64,000 nt of DNA, from the NCBI GenBank assembly GCA_040285745.1, contig JAUFOR010000001.1, positions 124,001 through 188,000 on the forward strand, given 5' to 3'. Shown one piece after another: positions 9,385 to 18,419 of the stretch; positions within the stretch are counted from its first letter, which is position 1; each line of letters starts with the position of its first letter. Below the pieces are notes generated by a model. The model was given only the letters and a program-made list of their open reading frames with translations. It made no database searches and was not told the DNA's origin. This DNA is from Barthelona sp. PCE. Lineage: Eukaryota; Metamonada: BaSk clade. A program made the position numbers and the translations under genes.

Positions 9385-10519
9385 CTAATTACCGTAAGTA
9401 CCATTGTTCATGGTTTGAAACATCTTGGACATATCAAACTGAGCATTGGGCATGTTTGACATGTTAGGCATCATCATCATAGGGGGAAACATCATCTGAC
9501 CCATCTGAGCACCGTTAGTGTTCATCATCTGGGGGTTAAACTGACCCATATTCATCATCATGAAAGGATTAAGCATAGGATTGGGGAGCATATCCATCTG
9601 GTTCATTTGAATGCCTACTTCTTCTTGCACAGGCTTGGTCTTGGGGATCTCAGGCACAGAAACAGGAACAGGCTCTTCTTTGGGAGCAGAAAAGAAACCA
9701 AAAGAAACGTTTTCCTCCGTCTCATTGTTCTTCTTAAAGGAAACACGCTTCTTCTCTTCAGAGTGGCGGATCAAGTCCTCTTCAGTGAATACACCCTTCT
9801 GTTTATCAGGTAACATGTCAGGTAACGCAGGCGGGAGAAGAATGCTTTGCTCAGCCAAAAGAAGGCTATCCTTGTCAACCTTTTCAGGCTCAATAACAGT
9901 TTCAGATACAATAGGGGATTCAACCTCAAGTTCAGGTTCAGGAGAAGGTGTTTGGCTTGCTGGTAATGTGTTTGCGAAATTCTGGGTCAATACAGCAGCA
10001 AGGCCCTTGGCTTGTGAAGGCTTCTCTGATACATATACCTGAACACGTCCTACATCAACTTTTTGTGATTTAGTCCTCCTCTTCGTAGGTTTAGGGCGAG
10101 CTTCTTGCTCAACTGTAAGCTTAGATGCATCAAAAACGACTGTGGCACCTGATACAGTTTGTGGTTTTACCTCATCACGCTTCTTGCGATTACGATAAGG
10201 CTTCTTACCTCTCTTATTGTTCTGTTTGTTAGAATTTCTACTGTTCTTCTTTGACTTTTCGGTGTTCCTTGTACGGAAACCATCTTCATTGGTTCTGTTG
10301 TCTAAAAATGAGTGTCCTAAAAAATCTCTGCGCAAAGGCAAATAAAATCATACCTTCCATCAGTTCTTGTACTGCCCGACTCAGTGCGTTCGAATGCTTT
10401 GTCAGGGTGTGTAATAATTCAAGATCTGAGAAGTTGTTCCCGAACATCTCTTTTAAATGCTGGAAATGCTCTTGCATGTTAGCTGGCACGTCCACCTGCA
10501 TACTAACAGTCCTATTCAT
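9385..10519 (-). CDS. CUE/UBA-domain protein with Met-rich tail (two exons)
   Basis: Spliced model: exon 1 is 10354-10519, the intron 10317-10353 and exon 2 9385-10316, giving 365 residues. Exon 1 encodes a compact three-helix ubiquitin-binding domain of CUE/UBA type (residues 16-56): HLKEMFGNNFSDLELL, then ALSRAVQELMEG. Exon 2 has no ATG near its 5' end and begins in a different frame, which is why splicing is needed. It encodes a basic KKNSRNSN...KKPYRNRKKR stretch, a long disordered Pro/Glu/Val-rich region, and a tail of Met-, Asn- and Gln-rich repeats. The layout (UBA-like head, basic and disordered body) recalls UBAP2/Lingerer or Def1-like proteins, but only loosely. The ATG at 10519 is 12 nt after the A of a TTCTTCACACA element. 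Probably a ubiquitin-binding, RNA-granule-type protein; that is inference. Confidence 0.65.
10317..10353 (-). other. Spliceosomal intron, about 37 nt
   Basis: On the minus strand it starts GTATGATTTT and ends GATTTTTTAG. Removing it joins the CUE/UBA frame (…LMEG) to the long downstream frame (HSFLDNR…) without a stop. A second acceptor 15 nt further (…CATTTTTAG) also keeps the frame and would give 52 nt and a protein five residues shorter. Neither has the ACTAACACACAG 3' motif of Trichomonas introns. Confidence 0.65.
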
Positions 10520-11427
10520 ATATATGTGTGTGAAGAAAGGGGGGTTATTGTGAAAGTAAGATTTGTTTTGAATTATGGTCAAAGCAATGGTACAGATATC
10601 TTGCAAAAGGGTTAAAACACTCAGAAAGCTTATTAAATGATCAGTAAGAGTTAAGAGGTAATAGTTTGAGAAGCGAAAGCTATCAGAATTGAATTGGAAA
10701 ATGTCTTCTGTAGACACATATATGGCTGTTGTAGGGTTTAAAGGCTTTTACATGTACTAAATCTGATTCTGAATGAAATTAAAAAGTAAAGTCCCTCTTA
10801 TATATGTGTTATAGTAAAGATTGTGGCTATTTCCACTGATGCTCAAGGTTAACAGTTATGTGCAATGTTACACATCAATCTGTCAACCATCAGAAGAAAA
10901 TCTGTTTTTCATTAATATACGTATTTCCAACAGAAACCTATCGTATTGACCATGTTTTAAGTCATGTCATCCATCCATTACTCACAGAGAATCAAGAAAT
11001 GATGGTTATGGAAATTTGTTGAATCTACACATACATTCTGAAATAAACAACAATTAAAATGAAGAATATCATGAAAAAAAGGACGGCTACACATCCGCTT
11101 TTTTGAAAAGTAGGTGTCGAATGGAGTTGCTGAATTGGGGTTTGTGTCGGTGAAAAATCTTTGTTCATGTGAAAAAATGCTGTTCCCCGCGTTATTTAGG
11201 AAAAAAACCGGTACTTTAATTGAAATCCCGTTGAAAAGGGAAGATAAATATGAATTGTGATGCACTTGACATTATTTGCATGATACACTTCCAGAACAAC
11301 ACAAGCATTAAATAGCCGTCACCCGTGGAATTGTATTGATGGTAATGAAAGAATGTCAGATAGAATCCATGTTTATTCGTTCTCTTTCCTTTTTCTCTTA
11401 CTGCTTCTGCAACAAAGATAATACACG
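10520..11427. other. Longest gene-free region (908 bp) between divergent genes
   Basis: A/T-rich, with stops in all frames apart from short open stretches (for example minus-strand frames near 10978-11265 and 11216-11470) whose sequences look random and have no conserved motif. It must hold the promoters of the CUE/UBA gene (left) and the membrane-protein gene at 11428 (right). I looked for tRNA-like arms and conserved RNA boxes and could not support any. A small RNA gene here is possible but not shown. Confidence 0.5.
10527..10537 (-). promoter_or_regulatory. TCA-type initiator candidate for the CUE/UBA gene
   Basis: Minus-strand TTCTTCACACA, with the A of TTCA 12 nt before the ATG at 10519. 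It supports 10519 rather than the in-frame ATG at 10501. Confidence 0.35.
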
Positions 11428-12351
11428 ATGGGGGAAGAACAAGAGCACACTGAAACACCTGAAGAAACAAAGAAACGACTAGAACCTTTTATTCCTAGTC
11501 AATACGATCCATTAAAGAGGGCTTTTGATGATGTATCATTCATACTGGATCAGGAGGTGGAATATTTTGACACTGTTAATTCCCGTAAGTTTAAGGGTTT
11601 TAATTATGGTGTCTCATTAGGTATTGGTTCAATAATAATTTTTGCTCAATACTCTTTTATACGTGCATTGTTTTATCCATTGATAACCATTGGATTCTTT
11701 TTATTCTCAAGGTTATTTGCTAAAACGCATAGTTTTTCTTCAGTTTTAACTACCTTGAGAGTTTCTTTTAAAAAATTCGGAACATCACGTCAGTTACTGA
11801 AACAATGTATTGAAATAGAGCTTCACAAGTGGAAGGAGAAGGCTGAAAAACCAATGATTAACGTGGATTTCCATTATAATGCAGAAACGGTTCATTTAAT
11901 TTGGGAAAAACGTTTTCGACAATGTAGTTATCTGCCTCAGTTGTTAAAGATTTATGGACAAGAGGAGAAGAGACGTTCATCACACGCTAAATTGTTCAAC
12001 AAACTGATGATTTACATGGTTTTATTACATGTATTATTGTTTCTAAGGTATTTTAGAAACGATTCTTTTTTTTTAAAAATATTTCAATATGTTTTAATAA
12101 TTCTTTCAATAGCTCTCTTCACACAGGTGCTATCACTCATGAAACTGAACCACACCTTTTTTAAACAGGAAAAAGTGCAAAAAAGGCTAAATTTTTTGAA
12201 AAACAACTTTGACCCATATTATCTTCCTTTAGATTTTAGTATTAAAACAATATTTTTAGCTGAAAAGATGACAGATAAGGACCTTGATAAGATATTTACA
12301 TTCCTCAAAGATGATTTAGTTATGGAAAACCCTACTGTCTTTAATTTTTAA
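11428..12351 (+). CDS. Membrane protein with two hydrophobic hairpins, function unknown
   Basis: 307 residues starting at ATG 11428. After an acidic N-terminus (MGEEQEHTETPEE) there is a long hydrophobic stretch at about 58-97 that could form a hairpin, a charged loop of about 90 residues containing WEKRFRQCSYLPQLLKIYG, then a second hydrophobic pair near 190-240 (LMIYMVLLHVLLFL and FQYVLIILSIALFTQVL), and a soluble C-terminus. Two hairpins separated by a loop are also seen in reticulon-like ER-shaping proteins, but I see no sequence match and do not assign it. It converges with the next gene, with one base between the stops. No clear TCA element precedes it. Confidence 0.65.
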   Translation: MGEEQEHTETPEETKKRLEPFIPSQYDPLKRAFDDVSFILDQEVEYFDTVNSRKFKGFNYGVSLGIGSIIIFAQYSFIRALFYPLITIGFFLFSRLFAKTHSFSSVLTTLRVSFKKFGTSRQLLKQCIEIELHKWKEKAEKPMINVDFHYNAETVHLIWEKRFRQCSYLPQLLKIYGQEEKRRSSHAKLFNKLMIYMVLLHVLLFLRYFRNDSFFLKIFQYVLIILSIALFTQVLSLMKLNHTFFKQEKVQKRLNFLKNNFDPYYLPLDFSIKTIFLAEKMTDKDLDKIFTFLKDDLVMENPTVFNF

Positions 12352-12352
12352 G

Positions 12353-12784
12353 TTATCTCTTTTTTTGGACAAATTTAACAACCTTTCCAATGATATTTGT
12401 GGCTGCTATTGTGGGTACAATTATTTTAGTGAATTTCGTACCAGTTTCTATTCCATTGGAGACAATATGTGATGTTAAATATCGTTTATACCCTTTGTAT
12501 CGTGGGTTTAACCATATATGCAGTAAAGTAGAGGAGGTACCGGTACAGAAACCAGAAATAAACGATATTCCAATGTCTCGAAATAATGGATTAACTAGAT
12601 CATCTTGTTTGTGTAATATTACATCATTTGCCACGTTTTCGTTGGTGATGAGTGAAGGATCGCTATCCTCTGGCCGCACATACTGACTACGTGGGAATAT
12701 AACTTCGGTTGGTATGGGCATTTTCCATTTATCCGCACTGCTCACAACCTTTTGTGCTTTTTCCAGTAAAGTGTCCCTAAACAT
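12353..12784 (-). CDS. Small protein with two hydrophobic segments, function unknown
   Basis: 143 residues, ATG at 12784. The first half is polar; the second half has two hydrophobic segments, about 88-108 (ISFISGFCTGTSSTLLHIWL) and about 122-138 (IIVPTIAATNIIGKVV), around a basic loop (NPRYKGYKRY), and ends in basic KKR. The Gly/Ser/Thr-rich first segment could suit an organelle inner-membrane protein, for instance of a mitochondrion-related organelle, but that is a guess. A TTTCACAC string lies about 40 nt upstream. Confidence 0.55.
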   Translation of the reverse strand: MFRDTLLEKAQKVVSSADKWKMPIPTEVIFPRSQYVRPEDSDPSLITNENVANDVILHKQDDLVNPLFRDIGISFISGFCTGTSSTLLHIWLNPRYKGYKRYLTSHIVSNGIETGTKFTKIIVPTIAATNIIGKVVKFVQKKR

Positions 12785-12992
12785 TTAATAAAAACCAAAA
12801 AAAAATTATGGTTTAGTGTGAAAGAGTGGAAAAAAATGCTTACATAATATTAACGTTTATAAACAGCTATATGGCCCATAAGTACGTATTAGGAGCCAAA
12901 ATAGAGAAGAAATCATGATATTTGGATGAAATCATCGTTTTCATTTTCCTTTTCCTTTTCATTTCAAACAACGCATTTCTATATCGATAAAG

Positions 12993-15900
12993 ATGATGAA
13001 TTTGCGACATTTTCAAACAATCATGCAGGTGCAACAGCAAGTGCGCCCATTGCAATCGATTGCGTTTTCGCCTAACGGTTTACGAACGGCAGTACTGACT
13101 TCAGACCGCATGATTCACCTTTTTGACGAAACAGGGGCATGGAGAGAGAAGTTCGGTTTACGTCCCGTTGACGGGAAGATTGAGCCTCAGATTCCGTTTG
13201 CTCCTTCAAATCTTTCATTCTCACCGGACAACACACGCCTTGCGGTCGCCCAGACAGATAACGGCGCGGTTGTTTATCGCCTTGGTAATGAATGGGGAGA
13301 GAAAAAAGCAATTGTTGCCAAATTCAAGGTTGATTCACCAGTTCTTTCATTTATGTGGCCAGAGGAACACGGAGGTTCCAGCGAAATCGTGTTCATGGGT
13401 CTGGAGGACGGTTCCATTCAGCTTTGTTCATGCTCAAACCCATCACAAAAACAAGTATACAAATATGATTGCGCGTGTATCCATCTGGCTTACTCGCAAC
13501 ACAATCTAATAGCAGCGTTCACCGACGGCTCGGTCCATCAGTTTGTTTTTAACGACGAGGGCAGTAGCGCTTCTCATACATTGATTGCAAATATCGATTC
13601 GCCTATTGTTCACATTGGAATATCTGGTGATGATGTTGTTGTTATTGCTGGAAATGGAGTTACATGGCTGGGTAAGAAAGTCCTTGAGTTCGACGAGGAA
13701 ATCATATGTGGCTACGTAGACAAGGGCGTTGTTGCCGTCTGCCTATCGTCAACGCTTATTGTTATGTTCGGTGACGGTCAGACCCGAGAGCTTAACTTGC
13801 AGGCAACGCGCCCCGTCAACGTTCATATCAGGGAGAACAAAGTGTATGTAATGGGAACGTTCTGTAACCTTGAAGTTTTTGAGTTTTTTTTGATGAAAAA
13901 GAGATTTGACGACTTTGAGATTCTGAAGATCTCAAGCAATGCTCTCATCCTAAAGTTCCTTACAGGTGAGCACCAGGGACAGCGACTATCTCTCGCATTG
14001 ACCAGTGAAATGAATCATTTTAGGCTGCTGAAGAAGAGGTTCTTAATCATCGAGACTGAGGCGAGTCTCATTATTGCAGATCTTGCCGAACGCCAGATTT
14101 CTGAGTTGAACATCAGAATGGCAAGTAGGACAAGTCCGAAATTTTTATTCTTCGAAGAACAGGGTGCTTGTGTTGTATTCCATGCGGGAGAGTGTCATCT
14201 GGTTGTATTGGGTGAGTCAGAGATCCTAGCAACATATCCCGCCTCACGCATCTCCGCAAGCAGTGTGTCTCTTTCACTAAAGGCGGAGCAAATTGCATAC
14301 CTGATCGATGCGGAGACATTGCAAATTTATAACTACGGTGCTGGCGCACAGGCTACAATCTCTCACCCAATTGCAATCGACTGGATCGAGCTTAATCACA
14401 TGGGCAACTACATTCTCTTTAGAGATGTGCTGCAGAAGTTGTATGTCGTGGAGCTGAAGTCCCTTTCAGCGCTGCTGATGTCTGAACCCGAAAAAGTCCC
14501 GTTGCTGGACCATTGCGAGTATTGCCAGTGGGTGCCACAATCCAACGTTGTTGTTGCACAGAGCAGGAACCTGTTAAAGGTATGGTACAACATAGAATCG
14601 CCCTCGAAGTCGACGAACTTTGAGATTGGTGGCGTTGTACAGAGCATAGAGCGTGGAAACGGCAAGACAGAGGTTATTGTCCTGGAGAACAACGATATTG
14701 TTGGTTACATACTGGATGAAGCGCTAATAGAATTCGATATGGCCATTGCTGCTGGGGATTTGGGCCGTGCCTCGATATTCTTGGAAGATTTACTGCTCAC
14801 ACCAGAGATCACACAAATGTGGAGTTTAATTGCGAAATTGGCACTTGATCAGGGTGAGTTCCAAACAGCAAAGAATGCTTACACAATGCAGAAGAACGTT
14901 GTTAACGCGAATTTTTGTCAGAAGATCATTGATCATGTGTCGAAGTTGCAGAACATGGCTGGATCAAGAGAAATAGCGTTAAATCATGAGAGCACGAAGA
15001 AGTTGGTAGGCCTTTTAAGAGGAACGATATCTGGTGAGGATCTTCTTAGTAAGTCGTATAATGACGACGATGGTATGCTTGGTGATACCAAGGTTGAGGA
15101 AGGAGACTTCCCCAGCGCTATTAATCACTTTATTCGTGGTGGTCTACCAGCCCGTGCAGCAAATTTGATTATAGAGAAGCAACTTTCTTTACCAGGCCAA
15201 ATGACCACACTTGTTGTGCAGAAACTAGTTGCCTCATCATTGTATGAGGCCGCTGGTCGACTTTTTGAGTTCTTGGGCAACACCGATCAGGCTATCCAAA
15301 ACTATGTGCAGGGTAAGCGTTATGTTGATGCTCTGCGTCTTGTGTCCGAAATGGATCGCACTGAGCGAACCGAAAAGCTGATTAGGAAGTTGAAACTTAA
15401 GCAAGCCGATATTCTTCTTCATCAAGGCGATCTCACCGGTGCTGCTCGTTTCTTCCTTGAAGGGGGAGACTTGGAGAAGGCAATCGACGCGTTTGTCGAG
15501 GCGGAGGCTTGGTCCAAGGTGTTTGACCTTCTCGAGAGAATTGATGCAGCAGACCGAGTTTTGTATGCTTCTCGCGTAGGTGCTCTTTTACAGTCAAACG
15601 GTAAGGTTGACGTGGCAGAGCGTCTATACACGCGCTTCGGCATGGACGAGGAGCTAACGTTCATGTATCTTGAACGTGGTCAGTTCGATAAGGTGAACTA
15701 CGACCACAAGGATATCATCATCAGCAAATCGCAGGAGCTCATCGCACAACAGCGTTTATCCGAGGCCGAGCGCCTGTTACTCAGAGTGTCAGAGTTCGAT
15801 CGCATCATTGCGATGTACTTTAAGGTTCAGAACTTTGGTAAGGTTGTATCGTTGGTGCAGAAGCACCGCCCCGACCTAAAGGCAAGTATTAATGTTAAGA

Positions 15901-17528
15901 TTGCAAAGATCCTGGCCTCACAGCGAAAGTTCAAAGCAATGACGAAGCACTACGTTTTGGCAGGAGCGGAGCACTGGAAGGAGGCAGTCAAGATATTGTG
16001 CGCCGAGAATCTATGGAGCGATGCCATCAGCGTGGCAGGTCGATTTAACGGGGAACTCAAGAGTTACATTGCGCTTCGATGGGCTCGTTCCATCGGTGGC
16101 TTTGACGGTGCAAAGATGCTTGTTTCGTATGGCCTCATTGACAGCGCCATCATGTTCCTTGTCGAGGAGGGCGAGTGGATGCAGGCATTTGATGTTTGCG
16201 CTAACAACATGCCCACACAGTTGCCAGAGTTACGTGAAAGATATGCACAGAGCCTATCAGAGGAGGGCAAGTACGACGAGGCTGAGAAGTATTTCAAGAT
16301 GGCAGGAAAGATTGAGAAGGCCGTCGATATGTACATTCAGATGGGAGACCTTGAAAAGGCGCTTCTCGTTGCGGATAAAGACAAGAACGCACGACACACT
16401 GTTCTGCGTCACATGGCAGATGCAAAGGTGGAGGTCGATAAGCAGGAGGCTGCTGATATGTATGCTGAGATTGGTGATCATGCCAAGGCTGTTGAATTAT
16501 ACAGAAAACTCGGCCAGATGGAGCTCGCCAACGACCTTGCACGCAGATTTGTTCCTTCAATGGTGCAGCACGCACACAAGGAAGAGATTGTGGAGGTGGA
16601 GATCAAGACCGTCAAGACCGAGAGCAAAACTTCGCCCCGAGAACAGGTAGCTTCTCTTTGCCGCTTCGGCAACTACGAACAGGCGCTCAGGAAGGCTCAA
16701 CAGACGGATTTGGTCAGCTATTATCTGGAATTGCGTATCCCAGAGTTCCAGAACGACGAACCCGGTCTTATTGAGCTGTTTTATACTCATGCACGCGATA
16801 TTACTAACATCAAGTTTGATTTTGAAAGTCTGCTCAAGAATCAAATTGCGGAATGCCGTAACTGGGAGGCGTTTAGATCCATTGCTATCTTTGCTCCGTT
16901 GGAGGAGAGGCTCAAGATGGCATTTTATTACTTCGGGCAGGCACAGTTGGTCACATCTTTTAACCACACACATCTTGCTTGTCAGTGTTGGCTGAGCTGT
17001 GTTTTCTTCCTTGATATTCTTCCACCAGAGGTTGTTTTGTACGAAGCTGGCTCATTCTGCCGTCGTCTTGGTCATAATGGCTCAGCGTTCTCTCTTCTGA
17101 ATCTGTTGATTGACTACATCGAGGCTGTTGAGGCTGACGATATCGACATACTTGACTTTGGTGACTTTGAAGAGTATGGTATTGCTGAAATCACAAAACT
17201 TCCACGTTCTGTCACATATGACGAGGATTCTATCTCTGACATCAGGCAATGGGTGATTGAATTCTCCACTAGAGTCAACATTAGTGATGGGTTGACGATG
17301 ATGAAATGTTTCAACTGTAGTGTGGATAACTGGCAAGCAGCACACAAATGCATTGAGTGTGATGAGGAATTCACGCAATGTGGCATTAGCGGCGCACCTA
17401 TTTCAAAGGAAGACACGATTTTATGTCCGTCTTGTAATATGAAGGCGGGACTACAGGCTTGGAACCTGTACACAAGCGACTTCCAACAATGTCCGCGTTG
17501 TTTGGCACCTGCTGCTCCTTTCTATTGA
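12993..17528 (+). CDS. IFT172: Intraflagellar transport protein IFT172
   Basis: Largest subunit of the IFT-B complex, which moves cargo along cilia and flagella and acts at the tip in turnaround. The 1,511 residues follow the family end to end: an N-terminal MNLRHF...VRPLQSIAFSPNG propeller start, LFDETGAWREKF (compare LYDEHGERRDKF in animals), two WD40 propellers to about residue 570 with YIL-to-LLFRDVLQ-type blades and SKSTNFEIGGVV, then a long TPR-like helical solenoid (about 590-1380). The C-terminus after residue 1435 has four CxxC-type pairs (CFNC, CIEC, CPSC, CPRC) around CGISGAPI, matching the position of the U-box-like C-terminal domain described for IFT172. It is shorter than the usual 1,750 residues. 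ATG at 12993, with TTTCATTTCAAAC upstream. It shows that this organism is ciliated. Confidence 0.93.
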   Translation: MMNLRHFQTIMQVQQQVRPLQSIAFSPNGLRTAVLTSDRMIHLFDETGAWREKFGLRPVDGKIEPQIPFAPSNLSFSPDNTRLAVAQTDNGAVVYRLGNEWGEKKAIVAKFKVDSPVLSFMWPEEHGGSSEIVFMGLEDGSIQLCSCSNPSQKQVYKYDCACIHLAYSQHNLIAAFTDGSVHQFVFNDEGSSASHTLIANIDSPIVHIGISGDDVVVIAGNGVTWLGKKVLEFDEEIICGYVDKGVVAVCLSSTLIVMFGDGQTRELNLQATRPVNVHIRENKVYVMGTFCNLEVFEFFLMKKRFDDFEILKISSNALILKFLTGEHQGQRLSLALTSEMNHFRLLKKRFLIIETEASLIIADLAERQISELNIRMASRTSPKFLFFEEQGACVVFHAGECHLVVLGESEILATYPASRISASSVSLSLKAEQIAYLIDAETLQIYNYGAGAQATISHPIAIDWIELNHMGNYILFRDVLQKLYVVELKSLSALLMSEPEKVPLLDHCEYCQWVPQSNVVVAQSRNLLKVWYNIESPSKSTNFEIGGVVQSIERGNGKTEVIVLENNDIVGYILDEALIEFDMAIAAGDLGRASIFLEDLLLTPEITQMWSLIAKLALDQGEFQTAKNAYTMQKNVVNANFCQKIIDHVSKLQNMAGSREIALNHESTKKLVGLLRGTISGEDLLSKSYNDDDGMLGDTKVEEGDFPSAINHFIRGGLPARAANLIIEKQLSLPGQMTTLVVQKLVASSLYEAAGRLFEFLGNTDQAIQNYVQGKRYVDALRLVSEMDRTERTEKLIRKLKLKQADILLHQGDLTGAARFFLEGGDLEKAIDAFVEAEAWSKVFDLLERIDAADRVLYASRVGALLQSNGKVDVAERLYTRFGMDEELTFMYLERGQFDKVNYDHKDIIISKSQELIAQQRLSEAERLLLRVSEFDRIIAMYFKVQNFGKVVSLVQKHRPDLKASINVKIAKILASQRKFKAMTKHYVLAGAEHWKEAVKILCAENLWSDAISVAGRFNGELKSYIALRWARSIGGFDGAKMLVSYGLIDSAIMFLVEEGEWMQAFDVCANNMPTQLPELRERYAQSLSEEGKYDEAEKYFKMAGKIEKAVDMYIQMGDLEKALLVADKDKNARHTVLRHMADAKVEVDKQEAADMYAEIGDHAKAVELYRKLGQMELANDLARRFVPSMVQHAHKEEIVEVEIKTVKTESKTSPREQVASLCRFGNYEQALRKAQQTDLVSYYLELRIPEFQNDEPGLIELFYTHARDITNIKFDFESLLKNQIAECRNWEAFRSIAIFAPLEERLKMAFYYFGQAQLVTSFNHTHLACQCWLSCVFFLDILPPEVVLYEAGSFCRRLGHNGSAFSLLNLLIDYIEAVEADDIDILDFGDFEEYGIAEITKLPRSVTYDEDSISDIRQWVIEFSTRVNISDGLTMMKCFNCSVDNWQAAHKCIECDEEFTQCGISGAPISKEDTILCPSCNMKAGLQAWNLYTSDFQQCPRCLAPAAPFY

Positions 17529-17551
17529 GAAATAAATCTGTATTTTATTAA

Positions 17552-17558
17552 TTCAACT
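17552..17558 (+). promoter_or_regulatory. TCA-type initiator candidate for the ELMO gene
   Basis: TTCAACT, with the A of TCA 10 nt before the ATG at 17565. Only 36 bp separate the IFT172 stop from this ATG, so the promoter is very short or overlaps the IFT172 3' end. Confidence 0.4.
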
Positions 17559-17564
17559 CTTTTA

Positions 17565-18419
17565 ATGCGGACAGTGAAAAAATATTTGGGCATCAGCGTA
17601 ATGTGGCTGAAGGTGTACTTTAGACTTCTGGTGAAGTTTGTTCTTCATATTGTAACAGGAAAAAGTCAAATCAGTCGCATTGTTCAGAAACCTTTCAAGC
17701 CAGAGCTTAACATTAGCATGATTACATCGCTATCAGCGTCTAAACGCTTAAGGGAGCATCATGAGAAGTTTGTAAGCGGCGGTATTGATGTGGAAGAATT
17801 TTTTAACATTATTGTTGATGTTAAATCAGTTCATAATGATCACCATGAGACACTTCTCCGCTATCTGACATCATACAGCAGTATTAAATCCATTTCAAAT
17901 GATCTATTGACTACAATGAAGACAGGGTTCGATGCTAATGATAATAATCACATGCGTTATCTTGATACGATGTACACGGTTTTGTTCGACCGTAAGAAGC
18001 CGGATGATGAAGATTTAGTGGTGAATGTTAATTGGACGACTGTTGGTTTTCAGCAACCAAAGATTACTTCCGATTTCCGGGGTGCTGGCGTCTTAGGTAT
18101 CACATTTATGGACTATATGGCAACGTTCCAGGCTGCAAGATTCAAAAAATTAGCAAAAAATATCCCTTTATTTGGCATAGTAGTTATAAATTTGGTTTGC
18201 GAATTCAATGATCGGTTACAAAGCGGAGACCTCAATCTTATGCTGTTAAGAGCGTTACATACATCAAAAGATACATTAAACTCGGAGTTTGTCTTTAGAA
18301 TTTGGGGCAGGCTGGTTGCAGAATTTTGGACCATATATGAGAAGGAAATTGGTGATATCACACAGTTTGAGATGTCAAAGAAGCCAATTATTGAGAGAGT
18401 TATCCTGGATCAGATTTAG
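17565..18419 (+). CDS. ELMO/CED-12 domain protein (ELMOD-like)
   Basis: 284 residues. ELMOD proteins are GTPase-activating proteins for Arl2 and Arf-family GTPases. The signature is clear at residues 157-180: NWTTVGFQ, then ITSDFRGAGVLG, in which Arg172 sits at the position of the catalytic arginine of the W-x3-GFQ...TDFRG-G motif. Helical regions flank it, as in the family. The N-terminus has a hydrophobic stretch (MWLKVYFRLLVKFVLHIV, 13-30) that could be a membrane anchor. Single-domain size and lack of PH or Armadillo regions point to the ELMOD rather than the ELMO1 type. The end of the coding region overlaps the convergent LRR gene by 20 bp. Confidence 0.85.
   Translation: MRTVKKYLGISVMWLKVYFRLLVKFVLHIVTGKSQISRIVQKPFKPELNISMITSLSASKRLREHHEKFVSGGIDVEEFFNIIVDVKSVHNDHHETLLRYLTSYSSIKSISNDLLTTMKTGFDANDNNHMRYLDTMYTVLFDRKKPDDEDLVVNVNWTTVGFQQPKITSDFRGAGVLGITFMDYMATFQAARFKKLAKNIPLFGIVVINLVCEFNDRLQSGDLNLMLLRALHTSKDTLNSEFVFRIWGRLVAEFWTIYEKEIGDITQFEMSKKPIIERVILDQI

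Noticed and set aside
16021-16650. 209-codon open frame inside IFT172
   Set aside because: Same strand, different frame; Arg/Ser-rich sequence typical of an out-of-frame reading. IFT172 explains the region fully.
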